Shown piece after piece: positions 6,932 to 14,270 of a DNA stretch of 16,943 nt. Where the stretch lies: contig CAKRPI010000042.1 of the NCBI GenBank assembly GCA_934376945.1, positions 1 to 16,943 of the forward strand, given 5' to 3'. The notes below the pieces were generated by a model. The model made no database searches. It saw only the letters and a program-made list of their open reading frames with translations, and was not told the DNA's origin. The DNA comes from an uncultured Lachnospiraceae bacterium. GTDB lineage: Bacteria; Bacillota; Clostridia; Lachnospirales; Lachnospiraceae. The position numbers were made by a program, and so were the translations under genes. Each line of letters starts with the position of its first letter. Within the stretch, counting starts at the first letter, position 1.

Positions 6932-7762
6932 TTATTCCTTCATGCCGGACGTCGCAATTCCTTCCATGAAGAATCTCTGTCCAAACAAAAACAGGATCAA
7001 AAGCGGTGCAATTGAAATGACTGTTGCTGCCAGCGTAGGACCGAATTTGATCGAATTGCTGCCGACCAGCACTGCCAGACCGGCAGAAAGCGTACGCATT
7101 TCCACGGAGCTTGTCAGCATCATCGGGTAAAGCAGGTCATTCCAGTTATTCATAAAATGAAAGATTCCAAGTGTCACGAATGCCGGCTTTGCAAGCGGTG
7201 CAATGATCCGCGAATAAATCTGAAATTCTTTCATGCCGTCAATGCGTGCAGCTTCATCCAGCGATTTCGGGATGTTTCCGAAAAACGAGGTCAGCATATA
7301 AATTCCATAGGCACTCGCCGCACGCGGCAGGATCAGACCGGCATACGTGTTCAGAATACCAAGATTGAATTCTTCCAGATACAATGGAATCATGATGACC
7401 TGAAACGGCACCATCATCGTCAACAGAATCACGTTAAAAATGACTTTTTTTCCACGGAAATGCATTCTTGAAAATGCATAAGCCGCCATAGAATCAAAAA
7501 ACAGGCTGACAACCGTCACGCACCCTGCAAAAATCACCGTATTTCGCAGCATCCGCAGCACTGGGATCGCTTTTACCACATACCGGTACTGGTCCGCCAC
7601 CCATTTCTCCGGGAAAAAATGCGGCGGCCACTTAATTACATCCGCATCCGACTTGAAGGAAGAAACCAGAAGCCACAAAAGCGGAAGAATCACGATCAGC
7701 AGGATTAAAAGCAGGATCAGATCTCCAATCCGTTCAAACAGCGTACCTTTGCTCTTTTTCAT
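6932..7762 (-). CDS. Sugar ABC transporter permease, MalG/AraQ-like
   Basis: A 276-residue inner permease subunit of a CUT1-type carbohydrate importer with six predicted membrane segments. The EAA loop that contacts the ATPase is clear: LDEAARIDGMKEF at 168-180, followed by IIAPLAKPAF. It starts at an ATG that overlaps the end of the upstream permease gene by 4 nt (ATGA), so translation is probably coupled; GGGAGG lies 9 nt upstream. No ATPase gene is in the locus. CUT1 importers of Firmicutes commonly share an MsmK-type ATPase encoded elsewhere (known). Confidence 0.95.
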   Translation of the reverse strand: MKKSKGTLFERIGDLILLLILLIVILPLLWLLVSSFKSDADVIKWPPHFFPEKWVADQYRYVVKAIPVLRMLRNTVIFAGCVTVVSLFFDSMAAYAFSRMHFRGKKVIFNVILLTMMVPFQVIMIPLYLEEFNLGILNTYAGLILPRAASAYGIYMLTSFFGNIPKSLDEAARIDGMKEFQIYSRIIAPLAKPAFVTLGIFHFMNNWNDLLYPMMLTSSVEMRTLSAGLAVLVGSNSIKFGPTLAATVISIAPLLILFLFGQRFFMEGIATSGMKE

Positions 7763-8673
7763 GCTTCCTCACCTCCCTGCGGAAATGCATATCTTCTAAG
7801 CACAAATGTCAGTACCGCAATCATCAGAAACAGATACACAGCCGTTGATGAAGCATAACCAAGATCAAACGGTGCCGTCTGAAATCCTTTGTTGTAAATA
7901 TAGCCGACCAGCGTTTCTGTCTTATACTGCGGACCTCCCTCTGTCATGACATAAATCTGATCAAATACCTGAAGTGCCGTGATCAGTGTCGTGACCGCAC
8001 AAAAGCCTATCGTGTCCCGAATTCCCGGAATCGTCACATACCGGAATTTCTGCAGTCCGCCTGCACCATCCAGCTCTGCCGCCTCATAAAGAGAATTGGA
8101 GACCCCAAGTGCCGCCGCGGACAGTACCGTCAAAGTATAACCAAATCCCTTCCATACGGTTACAAGAATAACGGTCGGCATCGCCCATACCGTACTGGTC
8201 AGAAGATTCGGCATCTGAATGCCGATCCTTCCAAGCAGATATGGAAGCATTCCATAATTTTTATTAAGCAGCATCGACCACATGATGCTCACCGCTGTCA
8301 TTGAGCAGACGTACGGCAGATAAAATGTCGTACGCAGCAGCTTATGCCATCTCGTATTTCTGGTCATAAACATTACAAGCAACAGCGCAAGCACCATTTG
8401 CAGCGGCACCTCCAGAAGTGCAAAGTAAAACGTATTCAGCGTTGCATTTCCTACTCTTGCGTCTGAAAACAGCTTCAGATAATTTTTCAGACCGGCAAAG
8501 GAAATGTCATTCATATAAATATTGATATTCATCACACTGATCACAAGTGCGCCGATCAGCGGAACGAAAACGAATATTGTCAGGATGATCAGTGACGGTG
8601 CCAGAAACAGATACGCCTGTTTCTGACTTTTCATCTCGTTTCCCTTCCTGCTTCCCGCTATTTTCTTTTCCAT
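7759..8673 (-). CDS. Sugar ABC transporter permease, MalF/AraP-like
   Basis: The first permease subunit of the CUT1 importer, about 304 residues with six membrane segments starting at YLFLAPSLIILTIF. The EAA motif is YEAAELDGAGGLQKF, then VTIPGIRDT. The frame is open further up to an ATG at 8766, but that codon lies in the loop of a strong intergenic hairpin and lacks an SD, so it is unlikely. Better starts are the ATG at 8673 (GGGAG 9 nt upstream, chosen) or the one at 8634 (AGGAAGGG 7 nt upstream, 291 residues). The C-terminus overlaps the next permease gene by 4 nt. Confidence 0.9.
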   Translation of the reverse strand: MEKKIAGSRKGNEMKSQKQAYLFLAPSLIILTIFVFVPLIGALVISVMNINIYMNDISFAGLKNYLKLFSDARVGNATLNTFYFALLEVPLQMVLALLLVMFMTRNTRWHKLLRTTFYLPYVCSMTAVSIMWSMLLNKNYGMLPYLLGRIGIQMPNLLTSTVWAMPTVILVTVWKGFGYTLTVLSAAALGVSNSLYEAAELDGAGGLQKFRYVTIPGIRDTIGFCAVTTLITALQVFDQIYVMTEGGPQYKTETLVGYIYNKGFQTAPFDLGYASSTAVYLFLMIAVLTFVLRRYAFPQGGEEA

Positions 8674-8738
8674 AATAGATAACTCCCATCTCGTCTTATA
8701 CACGAAAGCACTGTCACGATACATTCCCCGCACAGTCA

Positions 8739-8783
8739 GATACCTCCGGACATCTGCCCTTTTCATGCCTGCCCGGAGGTATC
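8739..8783 (-). promoter_or_regulatory. Intercistronic stem-loop between binding-protein and permease genes
   Basis: Perfect 11-bp arms GATACCTCCGG (8739-8749) and CCGGAGGTATC (8773-8783) with a 23-nt loop. There is no T-tract, so it is more likely an mRNA 3'-end stabiliser or attenuator than a terminator. Such hairpins are known to keep binding-protein mRNA more abundant than permease mRNA (as in the E. coli mal operon). Here that role is inferred from position. Confidence 0.6.
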
Positions 8784-8850
8784 CACTATCGTAATCCTGT
8801 TTTCCAGGTCTGTCACCCTTTCCGCCTCTTAGGCGAAAATGAGGGATTAC

Positions 8851-10107
8851 TTACTGTCCTGCGATAACGGAATCTAATACATCAGATGCAGCCTTTACGC
8901 TCTCTGCCACGTCATCGCCTGCAAGTATTTTTTCCATCATCGGCTGCATAACATCCGTGTCGATCTGGCTTCCGATCGTCAGGTTCAAATGCCAGTCTCT
9001 TCCGATCTCAGATGCCTTCGATACATTGGAGAGAATCTCATTTGCCTGAATATCCTGATCCTCCAGTACAGAGTAAGACCATACCGGGAAGCCGTTGCGA
9101 TTGGACCATTCTTTTAAGGTCGCATCTGACAGCCAGAATGCCATAAATTTGTAAACGGCTGCTCTCGTTGCATCATCTGCGCCCTTTGTCAGCATGTACG
9201 CACATCCGCCTTCCGGTGAGAACGCACCTGCACTGCCAGCCGGAATCGCTGTGATGCCGTAGTTTACGCCGAGCTGTGTCAGACCATTGATGTTCCACGG
9301 TCCGCTCGTATACATTGCCAGCTGTCCTGCCTGGAACATGGTGTCTGCATCTGCCGCTGTCAGACCTTCCGGTGATACCCCCTCATTCCGTACAAGATCC
9401 TGAAGCCACGTCAGCGTATCAATATTTTCCTGGGAATTCAGAAGATTCTCTGTGCCGTCCGTACTGATGACATCTCCACCGTTCGCCCACAGATATTCGC
9501 AGTAGGATGCGTAGTCATACGGGATACCGATGCCATACTGATTTTTGGACGCATCGGTGCAGGCAATTGCATCTGCCTTCAGCTCCTCAAGGGTAGTCGG
9601 CGGTGTCTCCGGGTCAAGGCCTGCTGCCTCAAAAATATCTTTGTTATAGTAGAGATACTGCAGATTGTACTGCATCGGTACACCATACTGTACATCTCCG
9701 ATATAGGATTTCGCCAGTACATTCTCATAGAAATTGCTCTTGTCAACACCTGTTACGTCCCAGAAATCGCTGATGTCCTCAATCAATCCGTTCTTCGCAT
9801 ACTGCTGTAAAAACTCGATGCCGACAAGGACGAAGGACGGGCCGGTACCGGTCGAAACGGCAGTCGGCAGCTTGGACTGCAGTGTCGCATTGTCCATGAT
9901 GTCGATCTGTACTGTGATGTTGTCTGTGTTTGTCTCATTGTAATTGTCGATGATCTCACGAAGCACGTCTCCGTCGGAACCGGTAAACGGCGCCCATACG
10001 GAAAGTGTGATCGGATCGGATTCTTCTGCGTATCCGACGATTCCGCCTGCGAGCATTGATGATGCAAGTGCTGCTGCCATAAGCAAACTGATGGTTTTCT
10101 TTTTCAT
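8851..10107 (-). CDS. Extracellular sugar-binding protein of the arabinoside ABC importer
   Basis: A 418-residue family-1 solute-binding protein that captures the sugar outside the cell. Signal peptide at 1-27 (MKKKTISLLMAAALASSMLAG). The mature part shows the SBP_bac_1 fold: ITLSVWAPF at 33-41, the YYNKDIFEAAGLDPETPPTTLEEL hinge region near 153, and QAGQLAMYTSGPWN near 265. Oddly, the expected lipobox LAGC reads LAGG; the codon is GGC instead of TGC, and the Ser/Gly linker usual after the lipid-anchored Cys is missing. Cleavage after GYA by signal peptidase I would leave it unanchored. SD GGGAGG is 8 nt before the ATG. It is the first gene of the operon, behind an operator-controlled promoter. 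Confidence 0.96.
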   Translation of the reverse strand: MKKKTISLLMAAALASSMLAGGIVGYAEESDPITLSVWAPFTGSDGDVLREIIDNYNETNTDNITVQIDIMDNATLQSKLPTAVSTGTGPSFVLVGIEFLQQYAKNGLIEDISDFWDVTGVDKSNFYENVLAKSYIGDVQYGVPMQYNLQYLYYNKDIFEAAGLDPETPPTTLEELKADAIACTDASKNQYGIGIPYDYASYCEYLWANGGDVISTDGTENLLNSQENIDTLTWLQDLVRNEGVSPEGLTAADADTMFQAGQLAMYTSGPWNINGLTQLGVNYGITAIPAGSAGAFSPEGGCAYMLTKGADDATRAAVYKFMAFWLSDATLKEWSNRNGFPVWSYSVLEDQDIQANEILSNVSKASEIGRDWHLNLTIGSQIDTDVMQPMMEKILAGDDVAESVKAASDVLDSVIAGQ

Positions 10108-10131
10108 ATTGATATCCTCCCTTTTGTTGTA

Positions 10132-10148
10132 CGGATCGCTGCGATCCG
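10132..10148 (-). promoter_or_regulatory. Palindrome in the binding-protein leader
   Basis: CGGATCGC-T-GCGATCCG, two perfect 8-bp arms about 25 nt before the start codon and just upstream of the SD. It could be a regulator site; a hairpin with a 1-nt loop would need to open the inner pairs. A second inverted repeat, ATCCGT-GA-ACGGAT, lies at 10232-10245. Confidence 0.4.
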
Positions 10149-10264
10149 CTTTTCTAAGTTATTCTCCCGGACATCAGATCTCGGAATGCCGCCTGGAAAC
10201 ATCCTTTCGTGAGCCTTCCCTGATTCCATTCATCCGTGAACGGATCAACCTGACGTCTCATTGC

Positions 10265-10276
10265 GTACACGTGTAC
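10265..10276. promoter_or_regulatory. LacI-type operator O2 (GTACACGTGTAC)
   Basis: A perfect 12-bp palindrome with a central CG, as LacI-family operators usually have, in the context TGC-palindrome-ATT. It lies about 105 nt downstream of the predicted transcription start and is identical to the promoter-proximal copy at 10362-10373. Confidence 0.75.
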
Positions 10277-10361
10277 ATTTTTGTTTTAAAAGAAAATGCA
10301 GTCCGCATTTTTCCGATTGATGAAACGGTTTCCTGCATCTTCTTGTGTACTTTTGCTTTGC

Positions 10362-10373
10362 GTACACGTGTAC
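10362..10373. promoter_or_regulatory. LacI-type operator O1 (GTACACGTGTAC)
   Basis: Identical 12-bp palindrome placed at about +6 to +17 of the binding-protein promoter, where a bound repressor would block RNA polymerase. The centre-to-centre distance to O2 is 97 bp, compatible with DNA looping by a LacI tetramer or two dimers. A half-site TGTGTAC lies between them at 10344-10350. Confidence 0.8.
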
Positions 10374-10384
10374 TTTATATTTGC

Positions 10385-10413
10385 ATTATATATTTTGCAC
10401 ATGTTCCTGTCAA
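10385..10413 (-). promoter_or_regulatory. Consensus promoter of the arabinoside operon
   Basis: Minus strand -35 TTGACA (10408-10413), 17-bp spacer and -10 TATAAT (10385-10390), a perfect sigma-A consensus. Such a strong promoter with operators just downstream fits tight repression and full induction. The leader is about 270 nt. Confidence 0.85.
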
Positions 10414-10479
10414 GCTTATCTTCTACTGACAAATCACCAAATTTTCATTTCCATTTTTGTATATTTTTCAGGTGGAATC

Positions 10480-10488
10480 TGTTATACT
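10480..10488 (+). promoter_or_regulatory. Predicted extended -10 promoter of the transglutaminase-like gene
   Basis: TGTTATACT gives an extended -10 (TGn plus TATACT). TTGTAT at 10458-10463 could serve as a poor -35 with a 19-bp spacer. The leader to the ATG is about 95 nt. Confidence 0.5.
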
Positions 10489-10587
10489 GAAAAAGAATGT
10501 GGGCGGAATCGTTGATAATACAGACTTTCGATGTCGTCTGACATTCGTTTACCAATGATGCAATGATGTTTACGAAAGGATTTATTT

Positions 10588-11538
10588 ATGAAAGTTACCG
10601 GCTTTCGCCGCTTTGGTGTATTCCTTCTTTCTCTTTTCTGTCTTTTCCTTGGCTCCGGCTGCCAGAAAAACGCCAGCAGCAGTGAAGAAACCACCAAGCC
10701 GCCGCAATCTTACAGTCCCGGAAAAACCTCAGTGCTTGTCCCGGACGCACCCGGAACGGTGACCACCGGAGGCGACCCTCTGATCCTGGATTTTTCCAAC
10801 GCGGATCACGGTTATTTTATGGGAAAGCTTACACAACCGGACACCAAAGTCAACATTCAGATTACCGGTCCTGATGATGTCTGCTATAAATATTTTCTTA
10901 CAGAAAATGACATCTGGACTGCATTTCCGATCACAGCCGGAGACGGTCCGTATCTGGTGCTTGCCTATCAGGAAATTTCCGACGGACAGTATTCTTCTTT
11001 GTTCAGCTATCCACTGGATGTTTCGCTGGACAATGAGTTCTATCCGTTTTTATATCCGAATCAGTATGTGGATTTCACAGCCGGGAGTAAGGCGATTTCT
11101 CTTGCCGCTTCTCTTACTGCGGATTCTACGGAGGACCTGGACGCGCTGGATGACATTTATCAGTACGTGACGACTCATATTACCTACGATGAGGAAAAAG
11201 CCGCAACCGTAGGCACAGGATATCTTCCCGATATCGATGAAACGCTGCGTACCGGCAAGGGCATCTGTTTTGACTACGCTGCACTCACCGCTGCCATGCT
11301 TCGTTCCCTGTCAATTCCGGCACGGCTCGATATCGGCTACAGCGGCGATATCCGGCATGCCTGGGTCGATGTCTATATCGAATCGATCGGCTGGGTAAAG
11401 CGTGCCGTTGAATTTAACGGAAATGAATGGAAAATGATCGATCCCACCTTCGCGGCCGCCGCCGGAAATGAGGATAATGAAGCGATTGATGAATACATAG
11501 GTGACAGCTCCAACTACACCGTACAGTATATCCGTTAA
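10588..11538 (+). CDS. Transglutaminase-like (cysteine peptidase fold) lipoprotein
   Basis: A 316-residue exported lipoprotein. A signal peptide with lipobox LGSGC puts the lipidated Cys at 25, followed by a Ser/Thr/Pro-rich linker. Residues 60-165 form an unassigned beta-rich region. The transglutaminase-like core follows with the full triad: C227 in GKGICFDYAALTAAMLRS, H257 in IRHAWVDVY and D285 in WKMIDPTF. Bacterial members usually act as proteases or amidases at the cell surface rather than as cross-linkers (family knowledge). Its substrate is unknown. The start is supported by AAAGGA 7 nt before the ATG. It is a single gene divergent from the arabinoside operon, with no link to it beyond position. 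Confidence 0.9.
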   Translation: MKVTGFRRFGVFLLSLFCLFLGSGCQKNASSSEETTKPPQSYSPGKTSVLVPDAPGTVTTGGDPLILDFSNADHGYFMGKLTQPDTKVNIQITGPDDVCYKYFLTENDIWTAFPITAGDGPYLVLAYQEISDGQYSSLFSYPLDVSLDNEFYPFLYPNQYVDFTAGSKAISLAASLTADSTEDLDALDDIYQYVTTHITYDEEKAATVGTGYLPDIDETLRTGKGICFDYAALTAAMLRSLSIPARLDIGYSGDIRHAWVDVYIESIGWVKRAVEFNGNEWKMIDPTFAAAAGNEDNEAIDEYIGDSSNYTVQYIR

Positions 11539-11564
11539 TATTATATCCGTTAGTATATCCGTTA
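11527..11564 (+). repeat. Three copies of TATATCCGTTA at the gene end
   Basis: TATATCCGTTA occurs at 11527-11537, 11542-11552 and 11554-11564. The first copy encodes the last codons and stop of the lipoprotein gene (YIR-stop). The others lie just before the IS-derived debris, which suggests repeated duplication of the target edge. Confidence 0.7.
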
Positions 11565-11565
11565 A

Positions 11566-11682
11566 CACCAGTTTACAACTTTATAAATGATAGACTTGTT
11601 GATGAATCAGCTGTTTTAAGGCCTTTGTCATAGCATTTGATTTTATGTGTGTTTCGATATTTTTCACCAGTTTACAACTTTA
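11566..11682 (-). pseudogene. IS end with the 3' tail of a transposase-like ORF
   Basis: The terminal sequence CACCAGTTTACAACTTTA occurs at 11566-11583 and again at 11665-11682. Between them the minus strand reads an open 28-codon tail ending IKSNAMTKALKQLIHQQVYHL-stop, with the stop at 11581-11583 lying inside the terminal repeat, as is usual for IS transposases. I cannot name the IS family. Nothing else is recognisable, so it is a remnant. Confidence 0.4.
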
Positions 11683-11812
11683 CACCACTTTACAACTTTT
11701 TCATAAAAAATATCGTACAGGACTTTCTGATGTATAATGAGTTTGACCAAAACATTACAAAGGAAAGCGACCCTGTACGATATTTTTTTGTGAAAAAACT
11801 TGTAAAGTGGTG
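11683..11812. mobile_element. MITE-like element with about 40-bp terminal inverted repeats
   Basis: The left end 11683-11721 begins CACCACTTTACAACTTTTTC and ends ATATCGTACAGG. The right end 11772-11812 is its near-perfect inverse (CCTGTACGATATTT, ending TTGTAAAGTGGTG). The 50-bp middle contains an ATG at 11731 opening MYNEFDQNITKESDP, which looks like the beginning of a transposase joined directly to the right end. So this is probably an internally deleted derivative of an autonomous IS. As RNA it would form a long hairpin, which may also act as a terminator for the toxin-immunity transcript. Confidence 0.75.
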
Positions 11813-11822
11813 TTCGTATATA

Positions 11823-12125
11823 TCATTTCCGATACTGAATCAAAACAGCTTCCACAAGTATTGCAAGACGATAGTATATTACTAGTTCATCTTTTTCTAT
11901 TCCCGTCGATTGATTTATCAATTTCGAAAAAGCAACTTTTTCGGTTTTAGAAATAATCTCGCTTGATTGGAGTTCAATGAATTTTGCCCGTTTCATAAGC
12001 TGTGTACAATACCCTCCCATAATGGAATCAATGGCTATAAATTCAGGAAAACCGCTGCGCATTGCCGTAGGAATACTGGATTTTAAAAAAGCTTTTAAAA
12101 TGTACTCATGTTGTTTATTTTCCAT
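11823..12125 (-). CDS. Candidate immunity protein for the Rhs C-terminal toxin
   Basis: A small, probably cytosolic, mostly helical protein of 100 residues that I do not recognise by family. The reading frame can begin at a GTG (12134) overlapping the toxin stop, but the ATG at 12125 is better: it has AGGTGA 5 nt upstream, formed by the last codons of the toxin gene. So the two are translationally coupled. Position directly after an Rhs toxin tail and an AT-rich composition like that tail, unlike the Rhs core, are the marks of an Rhs/CDI immunity gene. The role is inferred from context only. Charged segments dominate the middle (KTEKVAFSKLINQSTGIEKDE). Confidence 0.65.
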   Translation of the reverse strand: MENKQHEYILKAFLKSSIPTAMRSGFPEFIAIDSIMGGYCTQLMKRAKFIELQSSEIISKTEKVAFSKLINQSTGIEKDELVIYYRLAILVEAVLIQYRK

Positions 12126-12130
12126 TAAAT

Positions 12131-13657
12131 TCACCTATACCAGAATGTTAAAATCTTACCACCTGACGTAAACATTCCGCCCTGTCCATTTGAATAAGTT
12201 AAATTCCAAGATGCATTTCCATAATTATAGTTGTAAGTATATTTCAATATAGAAGAATTTCGATTGGTAAAATTCACCGCATCTCGTGTATATTTAAGTA
12301 CATTATTTCCTTTTGTCAAGCCTTCTCTCACTACATGTTTATTATAATGATATTTCATTGATTGATACCCTGATTCAAATGTACCTTTATCCCATGTTCT
12401 TGCAGCTTGTGAGATTTTTGATACACTACTAGCACCTCCTGTTATTACACCGGTAATGGCACCTGATAATGCCCCATCTCCCATTCCATTAAGGGCAGCC
12501 GTACCTGCACCAGTCCAACTACCCGTGGACATTCTATGGCTCACCGCCGCTGTAGTTGCACCTATAGCAGCTCCAGAAGCTATTCCGATTGAAGCTCCTT
12601 TTAGTGCTCCTACTGCTACTACTGCTGCCGCTGTACCTGTACCAGCCGTTGCAACAGTTACTGCTGCTACTGCCACAACCACCACTACAACGCCAACAGC
12701 TGCAGCTGCTTTTTTAGCCCAGTTAGGCAAAGACCAATCCCCATTGGTATCACAACGATTAATAGGATCATTCATACAATATATAGTGAGATTATATTGC
12801 ATAAGATTTTCTAATTCTTCATCTAATACATTTACATCATCCGCACTGATAAATCTCCTGATCTCCGGGTCATAATACCTGCTCTGCAGATAATACATCC
12901 CGCTCTCGGCATCGAAGTAGTACCCTCTGTATCGGAACGGGTTCTTCTGTCCTACGGTCGCTGCCAGTGTGCCGGTTATGCTGACGACTTTGCCCCAGCT
13001 GTCATACTTATAAGATACCACCCGCTTTCCTGTGCTGTCAATCAGCCCGATGATGTCATTCTGGGCATTTCTGATGTAATTATAACGCTCCGTTCCAATC
13101 ATCAGTGCTACCAGGTTTGCTGCGCTGTCGTACTGGTACCAGAGCGTTGTACCATCGGTGCGCTCTGAGATAAGCAGGCTGCCTGCCATGCGGTATCCCG
13201 TTGTCACACCATTCACGGTCTTCTTCACGCGTGCCCCGGTATGGTCGTAGTAGTAACGGATGCTCTTTCCATTGCTTCCGTTACTGATTGCGGAGAGCTT
13301 CCTGCCCTGGGTCCATAGGATGTTCCTTGCATCCTTTACGCTGTCCAGGAGGTCCTTTCCTGTATCCCAGTCATAGGTGACCTGGCAGCCGCGTGCATCC
13401 TTTACCGTCCTCACATGGTTCTGGTCCTCCGTCATCGTCCGCGTCAGCCAGGTGCCGGCCGTCTCATCACCCGCCGATACCGCCGCGCTTTTCACCACAT
13501 TTCCCTTATCATCATACTGGTAGTACAGGGCGCGCTTTTCCGCCGAGGTTCCCTTTATCACGTTATGGTGGTTATCATATTCATACTTAAACGAACTCCC
13601 CTTCGCGTCCGTCACGCCGGTAAGGTCAAAAAATCCCAGAGCACTCCCGTTTTTCAA
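12131..13657 (-). CDS. Truncated Rhs protein with intact C-terminal toxin
   Basis: Only the end of an Rhs (YD-repeat) toxin, 508 residues from a TTG at 13657. Residues 1-110 are YD repeats. At about R111 the sequence jumps from LLDSVKDAR to ILWTQGRKL, which in full Rhs proteins are separated by many repeats, so the barrel middle seems deleted. Residues 112-305 are the conserved core end (RYRGYYFDAESGMYYLQSRY, then RRFISADD, YCMNDPINRCDTNGD). Residues 314-412 are Ala/Val/Gly-rich, probably membrane-active. Residues 415-508 are the toxin, with YQSMKYHYNKHVVREG and KYTRDAVNFTN resembling BECR-fold RNase toxins (tentative). The frame is open back to a TGA about 10 nt inside the amidase tail, with no signal peptide. 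Composition turns AT-rich from about 12,840, the usual toxin boundary. Confidence 0.85.
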   Translation of the reverse strand: MKNGSALGFFDLTGVTDAKGSSFKYEYDNHHNVIKGTSAEKRALYYQYDDKGNVVKSAAVSAGDETAGTWLTRTMTEDQNHVRTVKDARGCQVTYDWDTGKDLLDSVKDARNILWTQGRKLSAISNGSNGKSIRYYYDHTGARVKKTVNGVTTGYRMAGSLLISERTDGTTLWYQYDSAANLVALMIGTERYNYIRNAQNDIIGLIDSTGKRVVSYKYDSWGKVVSITGTLAATVGQKNPFRYRGYYFDAESGMYYLQSRYYDPEIRRFISADDVNVLDEELENLMQYNLTIYCMNDPINRCDTNGDWSLPNWAKKAAAAVGVVVVVVAVAAVTVATAGTGTAAAVVAVGALKGASIGIASGAAIGATTAAVSHRMSTGSWTGAGTAALNGMGDGALSGAITGVITGGASSVSKISQAARTWDKGTFESGYQSMKYHYNKHVVREGLTKGNNVLKYTRDAVNFTNRNSSILKYTYNYNYGNASWNLTYSNGQGGMFTSGGKILTFWYR

Positions 13658-14078
13658 GGCCTGTCCTACCCCTCCATTCGGCTTCGTCTCTGAGATTCCT
13701 TTTGCTCCATTTTCCTGCCCTTTAAGCAGTTTTCACGATCGCTGTAAAACCTTTTTTCTGCAGCTGCCCTGCAAGCGCTTCTGCATTTTTCTTCTCTGCG
13801 AACGCGCCGCACTGTACAACATAGCGTATCTTCTGTGATGTGTCTGATGCTCCGTCTGTTTTGCTGCCTCCGGCATTTTGTTTTGTCTTCTCGCTATCTG
13901 ACGCATCGGAAATCCTGTGTTTGAATTCGCTCCATGTCCAGCTTGTCCGGTATTCGTTATTGTGGACGTAAGGTGCCGGGCATACTTTATTCACGATATC
14001 ATAATGCCGCAGAACGTTTTCTGCCGGGATGCTGAGATCTTTCATCAGCTTCTTTACCAGCCTTCCTGCGTCTCCTCG

Positions 14079-14141
14079 GATCATAAGGAATCCAGGCTCA
14101 TAAGGCATCCTCCCACCTGCGGTGGTCCCTCCTTATGAGAT
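14079..14141. repeat. Small palindromic insertion A in the amidase pseudogene
   Basis: Arms CTCATAAGG (14097-14105) and CCTTATGAG (14131-14139) enclose CCACC-TGC-GGTGG. A partial extra copy of the end (ATCATAAGGAATCC) is at 14080-14093. It shares CATAAGGCATCC and GGTCCC with insertion B, so the two belong to one family. It brings a TAA stop into the amidase frame. Confidence 0.75.
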
Positions 14142-14270
14142 TAAATACCACTTCGGATCGTCTGCGCTTGTGCTGTCTCCGTCGCACTTGCAGCACGGTT
14201 CGATGCTGATCGTCTTTGCATTCCGCACATAGGGATGCTTCTGCGTGTAATATCCGGCTGTGCCGACAGC

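Noticed and set aside
8674..8766. N-terminal extension of the MalF-like permease to the ATG at 8766
   Set aside because: That ATG is in the loop of a strong hairpin without SD, and the extra residues look unlike any permease start.
10322..10332. GAAACGGTTTC as a CcpA (cre) site between the operators
   Set aside because: The palindrome has an odd centre and does not fit the cre spacing TGNAANCGNTNNCA, so it is not called.
11527..11812. CRISPR array suggested by short repeated motifs
   Set aside because: The repeats are 11 and 18 bp at irregular distances and match IS ends; no regular repeat-spacer pattern and no cas genes.
12456..12875. Plus-strand 139-residue Ala/Pro/Thr-rich ORF
   Set aside because: It is the antisense of the Ala/Val/Gly-rich segment of the Rhs protein; no SD and composition explained by the other strand.
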